From contig NC_082692.2 in NCBI RefSeq assembly GCF_949987515.2, forward strand, positions 87,987,488 through 88,051,487: 64,000 nt of DNA. The letters run 5' to 3'. The translations under genes and the position numbers were made by a program. Below the pieces are notes generated by a model, which did no database searches, was not told the DNA's origin, and worked only from the letters and a program-made list of their open reading frames with translations. The DNA is from Delphinus delphis. Its lineage: Eukaryota > Chordata > Mammalia > Artiodactyla > Delphinidae. Shown here in pieces: positions 22,262-33,590 of this stretch. The number at the start of each line of letters is the position of its first letter. The first letter of the stretch is position 1.

Positions 22262-22475
22262 AGGACTGGCAAACATTTTCTGTAAAGAGCCAGATAGTAA
22301 ATATTTTTGACTTTATGAGATAATGTCTGTCTCAATTACTCAACTTGGCCATCATATGTAAAAGTGGCCATAGACAGTGTATTAATGAGTCGACTTGGCT
22401 GTGCTCCAATAATACTTTATTTGTAGGCTGTGGGCTGGACTTGTCTCACAGGTGTAGTTTGATGATCCCTACTCT
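22262..22475 (-). mobile_element. MER1-type (hAT-Charlie) relic
   Basis: 'gactggcaaacattttctgtaaagagccagatagtaaatattt' to 'ggctgtgctccaataatactttatttgtaggctgtgggctgg'. Same family as 7871-8060. It carries both terminal regions. Confidence 0.75.
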
Positions 22476-23060
22476 AAGCTCCGCATTGGCTTCTATTTCA
22501 CTTTATATCCTCTAGTTTTCTGGCTACAAAGGATTCGTCTCTTGTCAATGATAACTCCTCCTCTATCTCCTTCACTGGGTTTTCTTTTCTTGCTCACATA
22601 TTAATTGTTTAAATTAAGATAGTGCCGGTTGGGAAGAGGAAGCAGATGTGAATCAAAATGAGACCATCATTTTCTCTCTCAAGCCTTTATCCTCTGTGTG
22701 AAGGTCAAATCTCAGAGGCATACAAGGCTCTTTATTATTTAATTTCTGCTCAACTTTGCATCTTCTTCTTAAATTCCTCAAAGCTGTTACCCTCCCAAGC
22801 TATTTACATTTTCTCAGTTTGTCTGGTGCTCCCTCTTATCCCTGAACTCGGCACATATGACTTTTTCCTCTCGAAAGATTTTTTCTTTATTTTTTTTTTT
22901 TTTTCCTGGATGGAGAAAGTTCATTCTTTATACTCTACCTTAATTAGCTTCTGCTCTCAGCAGATTTCTTTAAATCCCCACCCAAGATTGGATTACAGCT
23001 TTTTCTACATGGTTTCTTTGAGTATATTTTAAATTATCTAGAAATAAAACTTTAATGAAA
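22476..23060. other. C/T-rich unassigned sequence, possibly old L2
   Basis: The texture is L2-like ('ctcaactttgcatcttcttcttaaattcctcaaagctgttaccctcc'), but I could not anchor an end. The 124-codon open frame 22658-23032 has no recognisable domain. Confidence 0.3.
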
Positions 23061-23300
23061 ATATCAACGTAGTCTGTTCCATAATAGAGTTATGGTTGGA
23101 TTGCTACGGGACTGCACAGAAAGGGTACTAACCCTATTCTTGGAGACAAAACTGCCAGGGAAGGCATAAGTGGAAAGTGATTTTTGAGTTGGGTCTCGAC
23201 ACAGAGGACCAGGGGAGGAATGTTTTGCCAAGCTGATGGAATGTCAGAATTCAAGACTGTGGGGCACTGGGCAGTTCATGGGACAGTTCATATTCTGGAT
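23061..23300. repeat. Old interspersed repeat piece, family not assigned
   Basis: 'ggaaagtgatttttgagttgggtctcgacacagaggaccaggggaggaatgtt' has the form of the same widespread old repeat seen at 14700-15440. Confidence 0.35.
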
Positions 23301-23542
23301 GACATTCTATGATTCACGTCTGTTCTCTGCAGTAAAGCTTCACTTAGATAACTGATGCTCAGTAAATGTGCATGGTCAGATGACAAATTTATTGTTAGAA
23401 GTTACAAGTTAGGCTAATTTTTTTTAAGGTAGGCATTTACTTTTGATTGATCTTAATATATTCATCAATTAAGATAATTTAAAATGCACTGACCTTTAAT
23501 CACAATACTCTAGGTGAGCTTTCACAGATGTATGTATGACTA

Positions 23543-23596
23543 ATTCATCTCCCCTCCACCCATTCATCTCCCCTCCACCCATTCATCTCCCCTCCA
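23543..23596 (+). repeat. 19-bp tandem repeat, 2.8 copies
   Basis: Unit ATTCATCTCCCCTCCACCC: two exact copies (23543-23561, 23562-23580) and a partial third (23581-23596). Confidence 0.95.
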
Positions 23597-23599
23597 TCA

Positions 23600-23655
23600 A
23601 AACCCAGCATAGTGCACAGAGAAGGTCTTCATAAATATTTGTTGAATGAAAGAAA
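23600..23655 (+). mobile_element. L2 3'-terminal relic
   Basis: 'agcatagtgcacagagaaggtcttcataaatatttgttgaatgaa' is the L2 3' terminus. Confidence 0.65.
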
Positions 23656-23939
23656 AACGCTGAATGTTCCGAGGAGGTGGCACCAGATAGAAGACAAAGA
23701 GTAAACAATTTGCTAAACTCAAGAATGCACATATGCAAGACATAAAATAGATCTTGGTACTACTTGTTTATAACAAAATAATTACCTTTTAATCATAAAA
23801 TGTAAAAGCAACTAGAATATTAAGCAAAGGAGAAATACAATAAAGAAAACTGATTATGAAAATTCTAAACTCTGAGTTGAGATTTATAATAAACTTCCAT
23901 TTTAACTAAGGCAGTCCAGTGATATTCATCATTTTCTCT

Positions 23940-24015
23940 TGACGTTCATTCATTCATGCATTCCAAAAATATCTACAGAATACTACTTATGCAAAGGCAC
24001 TACTATAGGCTCTCA
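23940..24015 (+). repeat. Old interspersed repeat start, family not assigned
   Basis: 'cattcattcatgcattccaaaaatatctacagaatactacttatgcaaaggcactac' has the start of the common 'caacaaatatttattgagcacctactatgtgccaggcact' repeat. Confidence 0.4.
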
Positions 24016-24975
24016 TTACCCTTCTTATTAAATTCTGAAATCTTAAAAAAAAAATTCTAAAATCTTGGTATTAGCTATGTATATATTTACACACACATAC
24101 ACAATTATGGATACACATATGTGTACATATACATGCAGGATGAAATTGTTTCTCAACACCTGCAATTACCACGTCTCCTGTACTGTACATTCCTTGACTA
24201 CTTCTGGCAAAATGGCCTTATATTTCACACTAAGTTCTTCTAAAAGCTCTTCATGAAGTTATTTATGCTGGGAATAAAGTTTTTGAGAGAAAATAGCATT
24301 AAAAAAATAATTCTTATTGCAATGTGACCAAAATCCAGGAAAAGACAAAAAGAGGGAAGCTGGATTTTCTTACAGACCCCCTTCTACTTATTCTCAGAAT
24401 TGGAATTAAGAGATATAACTTATGGAGAACATACACCATTGAACAGGTGCCTAGGGAGTTAGAGCCAAATTCTCGTTTCAATGGGTGAACAGTCAGTCGT
24501 TGCCATATGGGCAGAACACGGTTTCTTCTCAGATGTCTCCTAGGTATTTTGTGCCCTATCAACTGTGGCTACATCCACTCCATTTCTAGGCCCAAAATAT
24601 TAAATATAGTTCAAGTATCTTATGCTGTATTTTCCAAAAGAATGTTCTGATAAAACAATGCATATCATATATATTCATAACCTATTAAAGAGTTCATCAC
24701 AGACTAATTAGTTGCTCATTAAATATTTGCTGAGATCAAAAGAATGCATTATAACTCTATCAATGTAAAAGATTTGTCAAAGTCCACAAATGAAGCAGGA
24801 AGTTATCACTCTTTACAGACATATACAATAACATCTGACTGTTGACAACTTCTTGATAATTCACAGATCACTCATGCTCAGGAAATAATAAGGGAGTACA
24901 CACAGTATGATTTGATTTGGGGTGATTAAAAAATGAGGATGTTCTATCCTAGGATAGATGTAGTAGTAGAACTCG
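24016..24975. other. unassigned sequence
   Basis: Contains a CA/TA-rich run at about 24075-24135. No exon or named repeat. Confidence 0.4.
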
Positions 24976-24989
24976 GTGTCTAATTTCAA

Positions 24990-25125
24990 GTAATTCTGCC
25001 AGCTAGCTGTAATCCCTCTGAATATAGGAATAATAATAATTTCCTCAAAAGTTTTTAGTGAAATTTAAGTGAAACAATGCAGGTAATGCGTTTGATTCAA
25101 TACTTATCACATAATAGAATCTTAT
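24990..25125 (+). mobile_element. Weak MIR relic
   Basis: 'ggaataataataatttcctcaaaagtttttagtgaaatttaagtgaaacaatgcaggtaatgcg' fits the 3' half of MIR with many changes. Confidence 0.4.
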
Positions 25126-28011
25126 ATAAGAGAAATACTAAGATGAGATCATGAAATCAAAATAAAATAATAAAAAGTGTTCATCTGTAAATGTTTGTAC
25201 TACAGTTTCCTGTGCTTTTAATAATTTTCTATAAAATAAATTTGTGCTAATCATTGTCAGGTTTGCAGTGTTCTGATACTCCAGGGATGTAATAGTAACC
25301 ATATAATTTGAGAAAAGATAACAATATTGGTTGTAGCCTTTTCTGTAATTCTCAATGGCTATTTCTTTCTTTGCATCAATCTTGGGATCCAGGAAGAGTG
25401 GGAATAAGGAACAAATAAAATCTTTAAAAATGTTGTCAGCTTGAAGGTTCTCCTTTTTCTATATTATTCCTTCAACACCCTAAATGATCAGTGCTGGGGA
25501 AGAGGTCATCATCTGACTAGGAAAATGAATTATTTTTATAAGTGTGGGGAGAAAATCATTTAAATTAAGTTATACAGAGAATGATAAAAGAAATTCCTTG
25601 AATATATGAATATTTACTATACATTTTTCTTTGAGCCCTTCTCTTTTCTGTTCTTATTTTTTAAAGAAATGGTAAACAATCATTTTATGTTCTCCTTCTT
25701 GTTCTAATTTTCCTTAACCTTTCCCAATTCTCATTTTCTCATTTCCAACCACCCTATCACCACAAGCACCGAAAGAAAAAAAAGGAAGTCAGACTTGTCA
25801 GACTTTGTTATCATTGTCCCAGAAGGGAATTACTTATCACAACTTCTTTTCTTTCTATTCCACAGCTAGTTATTTAAAATTTCTGTTGGAACCAGAGAGA
25901 TTACTTTATTCTAGGATTTCCCCTAAGACAAAAACCCTGGTAACCATGGCAGCATCGCCATCCAATCTCTTGAATCCACAACAAAATGCGGCTAGAAATG
26001 CTTAGCGCAGTCTCCCAAGGCAAACATTGCTATGATGAGTGACAAACTGAAACAGTAGGAGCTGCTCCTGTTGCCATGGAAACAGGCCTTTCCATCTGAG
26101 AGGTTCCATCCCAGGATTCACAATCTAAAGCTTTGTAAAGGTATGCTAGTCTTCACTCCCATACTGGTTAGCACTTACCACCAGACTAACACTGCTGAGA
26201 TGACTGATATGGAAAAATAAGGGCTATCCCTCATTGCCACAGAAACCCAGGTTTCCAGTAATTTGCCTTAATGGAAAGTTGAAAGAGCTTTGTAGCAGAT
26301 GTCTATAGTAGCTAAATCAAATAACAGTTAAAGAGAACAAATGTGGTAAGTTCCTTAAAGGTTAAATGCACACCTTTTGGGGTATCACTGGGGCTGTGTT
26401 TTCTAAAAAAATATATGCTCCACCATGCTTTTAAGGAATCACAATTTAGATCATGAAGCACTGGAACAAAATATGTTTTATGCACTTGTAAAAATGTTTA
26501 TAGAGAATACAAAGTTCTCTGAATATAAACAGAAAGCACTAAGTTATTAAACACTTTTTCTTTGGGAGTCCTTCAACAGGAAGGACTCTGTTGAACAACA
26601 AAGGACAGAAATCTCATTGAATTAACTGGCATATTTATGACTAATCATATATCCTAATGGCATTTTTTAGCAAATGGCTAGTCAAAATATTAGATTTGGA
26701 AAGTTATGATGAGCTGATAATCCATTACCATTACTAGGGGATAACCATTACCATTTAGATCCAAGTTATTAGGCTTTTTCCGACGTAACTGGATTGTCAA
26801 AGTGTACATATAGTCAGATGTGCATGAAAATCATAGCTTAATTATTTTATGCAACTGACCTAAACATTGTCACAGACTCTTATCCTTCTAGGCAGTGAGG
26901 AGACACATGTTGTTTATCAGCAATATTTCAGCATCTTCCAGTTTTAACAGCACCTTTCAGTTTTAAGTAGACCCTCTATGTTAAATATTTAGTCAGGTTA
27001 GAAGTCAAGGCTCTATCAGGGCTGCCTCACCTTTCCCCTTCAGTCTTCCCCCAGGTGGCATCTGGACGTAAGTGACAGGTCTTCACTATGTTTCATGGAG
27101 TAAGAGCTGTCTGAGGTTTTACCTACTACTGGTCTACTCTGCAGGGCGACGGATCTGGTATTCGTGTTTTCACTGGTGGTGTCTGCTGAGGTACAGTTAG
27201 TTGAGCTTTACTCCAGGACAGCTAGCTCTTTCTGCTACTATAGTCTATGGCTGGTGACCTTGGGGTCTGGTTTCTTAGCTCAGGCTTGATGATTTAGCCC
27301 CACCTCAGTAACTGCTGGTGTTACAGATCCACCCTGAAGGTGGCTGTGACTGACTCCGAGCTTCATTCTTAATGACCAACCTTCTTGTTCTCGGCTACAA
27401 GGCCACTCTGGCCACACTGTTCTTAACAGTGATTCTCTTTTGGTAGTTCCCCCAGCAAGATTTTTAATTCCTTATCTCACTATTATTAATTTGTGATCCA
27501 TATCACATATTTCTAACATTTTGTTTATCTTTACATTGTTTCTAAATTCAAACCCAGTTTTTGTTAAAAAAAAAAAGGGAAATGAAAAAGACATACACAC
27601 AGACAAAAGTTAGCTTAAGTTTACACAGCTTATATCCATTGAACAAGGTAACTTTTGCAATGCCTTTCAGGCTCTGTATGATCTATTCATCAATACTTTT
27701 ACCTATAGGAATAGGATGCTGCAGTTAACTTTGAAATAAAAGACTACTCTCCTGGACACATGTGATTATGTCCAGGAAAGAAGATGAATGACTTAAACTG
27801 GGCCAATCATATTCTTTTACCAAAGGTACCCTTATTTATCAATCAGAAGCAAAAGGAAGAACGGGTAGTTTCTCAGAGAAAAAAAATAGAGATCAAATAA
27901 TTCCTGTTTTCCAGATACTTTTCTCTTCCTTGTTACCATCCTTCTCTGAGGCCTTGCTACATCCTCACCCTTGGAAAATACAAAACACTTTGAATCTTCA
28001 TAATGAATTCC
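25126..28011. other. unassigned sequence, 2.9 kb
   Basis: No exon, RNA or confidently named repeat. Short open frames (66 aa plus at 25805-26005, 78 aa minus at 27832-28068) show no domain. The part near 27000-27450 has the texture of old LTR sequence but I cannot support that. Confidence 0.35.
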
Positions 28012-28041
28012 CATTATATCTCTATATATAGAGATATAATG
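28012..28041. repeat. Perfect 30-bp palindrome
   Basis: The half CATTATATCTCTATA is followed immediately by its exact reverse complement, with no spacer. Confidence 0.97.
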
Positions 28042-28059
28042 CACACTGGCATGCCGGAC

Positions 28060-28855
28060 TGTCCCCACAGAATGGGAGCTGCTGTGGAGGGGTGCCAGTG
28101 CTGGTAGAGACGGCCCACTGGGTGAGACAGGGCAGGAGCCATGTTGAAGGGGCAGGCCTGGATGGGCAACTTAGGCAGGTTGGGTCCTTGGGGGAACTCT
28201 GGGGTGGGGCACAGGATATTAGCTAAGTTGATGGAGAGTGACAGATATGCACAAAAATCATAATGGCACCTGCAAGCACTTCCATCTCAAGAGAAAGCTC
28301 CATCAGACCCCTGCCTCTCTAGCACACACCTAAAATTAGTCAAGGAATTTCCTTCTCATATAAACCAGGTGCTTTTCAAGATGCTGCCTCTGCACTGTGA
28401 GTATCAGCTAGTGAGTTTGTGCAAGAGTCAAGAGTGGTGTCTCGGTTTCCCACAATCTTCCAGGTCTCCCAGATGCAAGCCCTACTGGTTTTCCAAGCCA
28501 GACTTATGGTGGCTCATCTTCCTGGTGCAGGTCCCCTGGGCTGAAGAGCCAGACATGGGGCTTGGAGTCCTTGCCTCTTGGGGAGGGGGGACCTCCACGG
28601 TTGTGATACCCCTCCTGTTTATGGGTCACTGCACCAGGGGTGTGGGTTCTGGTTAGACCATGCCCGAGCTCACCCTCCCTGTCTTGACATGGACTTTGCT
28701 TTATATCCTTAGTTTCAGAAACTCTATTCTGCTAGTCTTCAGGTTGTTCTCAGAAATAGTTGTGTATGTAGTTGTAGTTATCGTGTGTCCATGAGCAGAG
28801 AGAGGTGAGCTCAGAATCCTCCTACTCTACCATCTTGATCCAGACTCCACTTTTG
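28060..28855 (-). mobile_element. Old L1 5' region (5' UTR) fragment
   Basis: Read on the minus strand it begins near 28855 with 'ggatcaagatggtagagtaggaggattctgagctcacc', the typical L1 5' start, and continues leftwards through 5' UTR-like sequence. The open frame 28369-28656 on plus lies antisense to it and is not a gene. Confidence 0.55.
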
Positions 28856-28857
28856 TA

Positions 28858-29323
28858 ATATTTTGAAGCAAATCTCAGACATATATATTTCCTTTGTAAA
28901 TATTTCAGTATACATTTGTCAAAATTAATAAATGTTTCTCTTCTTTAGATATAACTGGAACAACATTATCACATCTAAAAACAAAATGGAGTTTCATTTC
29001 TGGTAACGGTGGAATAGCTGATATCAGACCTGCCCTCCTGATGAAATAATTATAAGCTTTGGACAAAACACATTAGAAAAAAAAAAGAACAATTGTTTCT
29101 AGTCAGATGAATCTAGAGGGTATGCTCCATAGTGAGAGAGACCGTGACTCAGCAGCTTGCCTGGATACGGGAAGGCCAGGCTCTAGGGTCAGCAAAACTC
29201 CTCATTTGAGGATTAGAATACGTAGGATCTGCACTCTGTCAAGTTCCCTGGTCAGGGGACGCCCAGAACTTGGTTCTGCAGGTGAGTGAAGCTGCTGGTT
29301 GGGATTACAACTTGGGCACTACA
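28858..29323. repeat. Old L1-like fragments
   Basis: 'attttgaagcaaatctcagacatatat' resembles old L1 3' UTR sequence on the minus strand. 'ggtggaatagctgatatcagacctgccctcctgatgaaataattataagctttggacaaaac' and what follows resemble an old L1 or HAL1 5' region on the plus strand. Borders are uncertain. Confidence 0.4.
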
Positions 29324-29829
29324 GGATAAGAAACAAACATGTAATAATGAGGAGGTGCTTGCTGTACTAAGCCATGAACTGGGGCACTGGAATTTGGGAC
29401 ACACAAAAATATCGTTATTAGCCAGATGAATTATTTCCTGTGTTTTTTCTTGTTTGCTGTACTAATTGATTGAAAAAGAGCTTTTTGCTGTGTTTGGTTA
29501 TTATGGCAGCCATTATGCTCTAATTGGACTACTTATTGGATCATCTTCCAGTTTATTTTTAATCATCTTAATCATCTTCCAGTTTATTTTTCCACCTTAT
29601 CATGATGGTCTTTCTTTTCACCTAACAGCCCTAAGCCACAGATTTGACTTTCAAGCTGATGCATTTGCTAAAAAACTTGGAGATGCTAAAGACACATGCT
29701 GCTTTAACCAAACTGAACAAAGGTAACTTGGGATTCCCTGTTTTTGACTGGCTGTTTTCAATGTCACATTATTCTCATCCTCTAGTACCAGGGAGACTTC
29801 AAGCTTTGGAAAATTCAAAACAAGACTAG
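29324..29829 (+). pseudogene. ZMPSTE24: Processed partial pseudogene of ZMPSTE24 (3' end)
   Basis: An intronless copy of the last part of the mRNA for the CAAX prenyl protease 1 homolog, a zinc metalloprotease of the ER and inner nuclear membrane that processes prelamin A. The translated pieces match in order: [16 protein letters not shown] with the zinc-binding HEXXH motif (HELGH, 29373-29387), [71 protein letters not shown] and a C-terminal [10 protein letters not shown] with stop at 29827-29829. Frames shift near 29460 and 29690. A 31-bp segment is tandemly duplicated at 29540-29601. The Glu usually found in the FEFQAD string, thought to be the third zinc ligand, is Asp here. The 5' two thirds of the coding region are absent, as expected for a truncated retrocopy. 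Sequence to about 30030 may be its 3' UTR. No clear TSD was found. Confidence 0.9.
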
Positions 29830-30052
29830 TTGTCCAGAGTCTGTGACTGAAGACACTTCCGATCAGTTTTGTCCTGGTGGCATATTCTAGCTCTTCCTGT
29901 TTTTAATTTTTTCTTTAAGAAAAATTATTAAGTACAGAAAATCCAAGATTTAAATAAATTTAATATCTCATTTCAAAAATGATTTTCATAATCCATTTCT
30001 TAAAGAAAATGGATGAAATTTTTAGGCTTAATGTTTTAAAAGGCATAGTTTT

Positions 30053-31257
30053 CTTGAAGTATAGTTGATTTACAATGTAGTGTTAATTTCTACTGTACAG
30101 CAAAGTAATTCAGTTATACATATACATACATTTTTTTAAAAAGTTCTTTTCTATTATGGTTTATCACAGGTTATTGAATATAGTTTCCTGTGCTATACAG
30201 TAGGACCTTGTTATTTATCCATTCTATATATAATAGCTTACATCTGTTAATCCCAAATTTCCACTCCATCCCTCTGCTATCTCCCTTCCCCCTTAGCAAC
30301 CACAAGTTTGTTCTCTATGTCTGTGAGTCTGCTTCTGTTTCGTAGATAGATTCCACATATAAGTGATATCACATGGTATTTGTCTTTCTCTTTCTGACTT
30401 AATTCACTTAGTATGATAATCTCTAAATCCATCCATGTTGCTGCAACTGGCATTATTTTGTTCTTTTTTATAGCTGAGTAATATTCCATTGTATATATGT
30501 ACCACATCTTCTTTATCCATTCATCTGTCGATGGACATTTAGGTTGCTTCCTAAAGCAACCTAAATGTGAATAGTGCTGCAGTGAACACAGGGGAGCATA
30601 TATCTTTTTGAATTACAGTTTTGTCTGGATATATGCCCAGGAGTGGGATTACTGAATCATATGGCGATTCTATTTTTAGTTTTTTGAGGAATCTCCATGC
30701 TGTTTTCCATAGTGGCTGCACCAACTCACATTCCCACCAACAGTGTAGGAGGGTTCCCTTTTCTCCACATCCTCTTCAGCACTTGTTATTTGTAGACTTT
30801 TTAATGATGGCCATTCTGACCATTGTGAGGTGGTACCTCATTGTAGTTTTGATTTGCATTTCTCCAGTAATTAGCAATGTTGAGCATCTTTTCATATGCC
30901 TCTTGGTCATCTGTATTTCTTCTTTGGAGAAATGTCTATTTAAGTCTTCTGTCCATTTTTCGATTGGGTTGTTTGATTTTTTTGTTGTTGACTTGTATGA
31001 GCTGTTTGTATATTTTAGAAAATTAAGCCCTTATTGGTCATATTGTTTGCAAATATTTTCTCCCATTCTGTAGCTTGTCTTTTCATTTTGTTTATGGTTT
31101 CCTTTGCTGTGCAAAGGCTTGTAAGTTTGATTAGGTCCCATTTTTTTTCTATTGCCTTGGAAGACTGACCTAAGAAAACATTGGTACGATTTATATCAGA
31201 GAATGTTTTGCCTGTGATCTCTTTTAGGAGTTTTATGGTGTCAGGTCTTATGTTTAA
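30053..31257 (-). mobile_element. 5'-truncated L1 (1.2 kb), minus strand
   Basis: The 3' end is at the left ('ttgaagtatagttgatttacaatgtagtgttaatttctactgtacag'). ORF2 C-terminal sequence follows on the minus strand (MWYIYTMEYYSAIKKNKI within 30277-30507). An imperfect TSD flanks it: 30033-30052 (20 bp) and 31258-31276 (19 bp; one indel, one mismatch). ORF2 is broken. A local inverted copy at 30535-30568 replaces part of the normal L1 sequence. Confidence 0.92.
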
Positions 31258-31276
31258 GTTTTAAAGGAATAGTTTT

Positions 31277-32560
31277 ATCTTTAAAATCAAATTTATCATC
31301 AACTTGTAAAATTATTTGAGAAAATACAGAACTTGTTTTACTTACACACTTATATGGAATCAGGTAAGTTTGGGGTCATATGTTTAAAAGAGGGAGCATC
31401 ACCTCTAAGTCCTCTCCGTAAGACAGAAATAGTAGTCCCAAATCATTGTGCTTATACCTGAGTTGAGACTTGTTATTACTTTCATGCTTTTAGGATTTAA
31501 CCTGCAATCAGTGTTTTAAATGAAAAAGAAAAGTAACAATTGATAAGGCCGATGTTATTTAAATGAAAGTAGCTAGAAATATGCTCTACTGTTACACCAA
31601 ATTTCTCTGTTTGCTCTCTTGCTACAAACTGATCAGGAGTTTCTAATGATGCTTTGAAATTAGAAATTATGTGTAGAATGTTTTACATCATTGGGCTTTA
31701 TTTTTGTTTCTAAGAAAATCCCAGTCTTTATTTTTCCTTCTACGTACTGGGAATGATCCCATTATGGGTAAATTAGTATTTTTTAAAAATATTCAGCTTT
31801 CTCCTCATTCATAATCTTTTAGTCAATAAACAGTGCATCTTTTCACTTAGCAGAAGTTGCCATATTGAACAGCTTTTACTGTTTTTAAAGTGGCAGAATG
31901 TGGATAGAAGAAGAAATGACATTTTAAGAGACACAGGGCGAAACACTGGTGGCTCTCCTATAATATTGCAGGAAAAAATATAGTCTTCTATCTCTTTCAA
32001 GGACAGAAGAGTTTCACTTTTTATTTATAATCTTATCAGTAAGTTGTAAGTACTGTTTAAGCAGGCCTGATTCTGTTCTTGATAATTATAGTTTTTGATA
32101 TGCAGATAATTTTTATTTTCAAATCAAATGTCATAAAATTTTTCTTTTCCAGTTTTCAAGGCTCCATATTTGACTGCTTTAAATTTCTGTCCACTTTCTG
32201 AATGAGAACTGACTTTGTCCCTAGAGCTCCCACCCATTGGTGATATCTGCCTTCTGGGGATTTATTCCAAAGTAAGATCAATGATGCATCCTTGGTATCT
32301 ACCCAGAAAGTCTGTGGCTCAGCAGATATCTGGGTGATGTCTTTACATGTAAATATAATTAAAAATAAATATCCAATTTAGTGCCACATTGTTTATTTTC
32401 CTAAGGCTAAAGAGGAGCAGTCCTATGATTTTATCCAGCATCCTATATCTTTGAATTCATGCTGTGACAACTGCCTTTCCTTCCTTCTGTGACTTTAAAG
32501 ACAAATTTCAGTTGTGCACAAGTGAAACATTAAAAATTGCCAATGCAACTTAAAAAAAGA
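31277..32560. other. unassigned sequence, no feature seen
   Basis: No exon, RNA or named repeat recognised. Confidence 0.4.
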
Positions 32561-33590
32561 GTTTGAAGGCATTAAAGAGGCACCAGAAGCAGAGAGAATA
32601 GAGAGAAACAGAACTCTTGAAATGAAATAAACTAGGTGAGATCTACACTTAACTGACTTTTCCCTGAGGGAATTCTCCAGTCTGTGTGAGCACCCCAGAG
32701 TTCAAGGTGAAAGATGCAGTCTTACTTGACTGTAGAGTTAGACATAACAATGTGAAACTGACAAAGAGATTAAAAATTGAGAGGAAAATGATAGAAAGTA
32801 GTTAGACACAGAACAGGAAGACCTAAATATGCATACAGACTCCTGTAAACTTTTCAGTTTATTCCTAAAGTGTAAATGTATAGAGCAAGACTTCAAGGGA
32901 CCCAGCAGAAAGCAACAAATAGAATCCTTAAAATGTGAGCAAAGATTTCATCAGCTTTGACACTGGAGAATAAGTTTTGTGTTGGAGTCCTGTCAAGTTG
33001 GGGTGGTTTGATAAAAACCTTGCTTTCTGTGTAAAACTTAGAAGGGGCATACTTTAGGAATGAAGTCTCCAGTAAGGGCCATGCCCAAGGACCAAGGGCA
33101 AAAGCAAAAGAGTCCTGCCCTAACAAAACCTAGTAAAAACTTTCACAGAATTAAAGCTATCTGTAAACAATATAAATGTGTGCTAGAAAAAATTCTGAGA
33201 TACCTAACAATATCTCACATTTCTACAAAGCATTATATTCAATTTTCAATATAACAATACTATAAAAAATTACTATACACATGAAAATATCAGGAAGTGC
33301 CATCACATTCAAGAGAATAAAGAGCCAATGGAAGCAGACCCAAAGGTGACTCAGATATACACAGGCTTTATAACTTATTAGTATGTTAAATAATTTACAA
33401 GAAAACATGGACATAATGGGTGAAGGCATTTTCTCAGGAAAGGAATAAAAAGTGTAAAAATGAAGCAATCAGAAATCCCAGAACTAAAAAATACAACATC
33501 TGTAGAAAACATCATTAGGTGGGATTATGAGCAGATTGGACATAGTTTAATAAAAGCATTGAACTTGAAGAAGGGTTAATGGAAAATTTG
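32561..33590 (+). mobile_element. Old L1/HAL1-like 5' region and ORF1 remnant
   Basis: 'agaagcagagagaatagagagaaacag', 'gaagcaatcagaaatcccagaactaaaaaatacaacatctgtagaaaacatcattagg' and 'ttgaacttgaagaagggttaatgg' resemble the 5' UTR and ORF1 of old L1/HAL1 elements. It is strongly diverged and has no continuous frame. Confidence 0.4.

Noticed and set aside
32561..33590. Host exon suggested by short open frames near 32893-33254
   Set aside because: The sequence reads as old L1/HAL1-type 5' region and ORF1; frames on opposite strands overlap and none has splice support.
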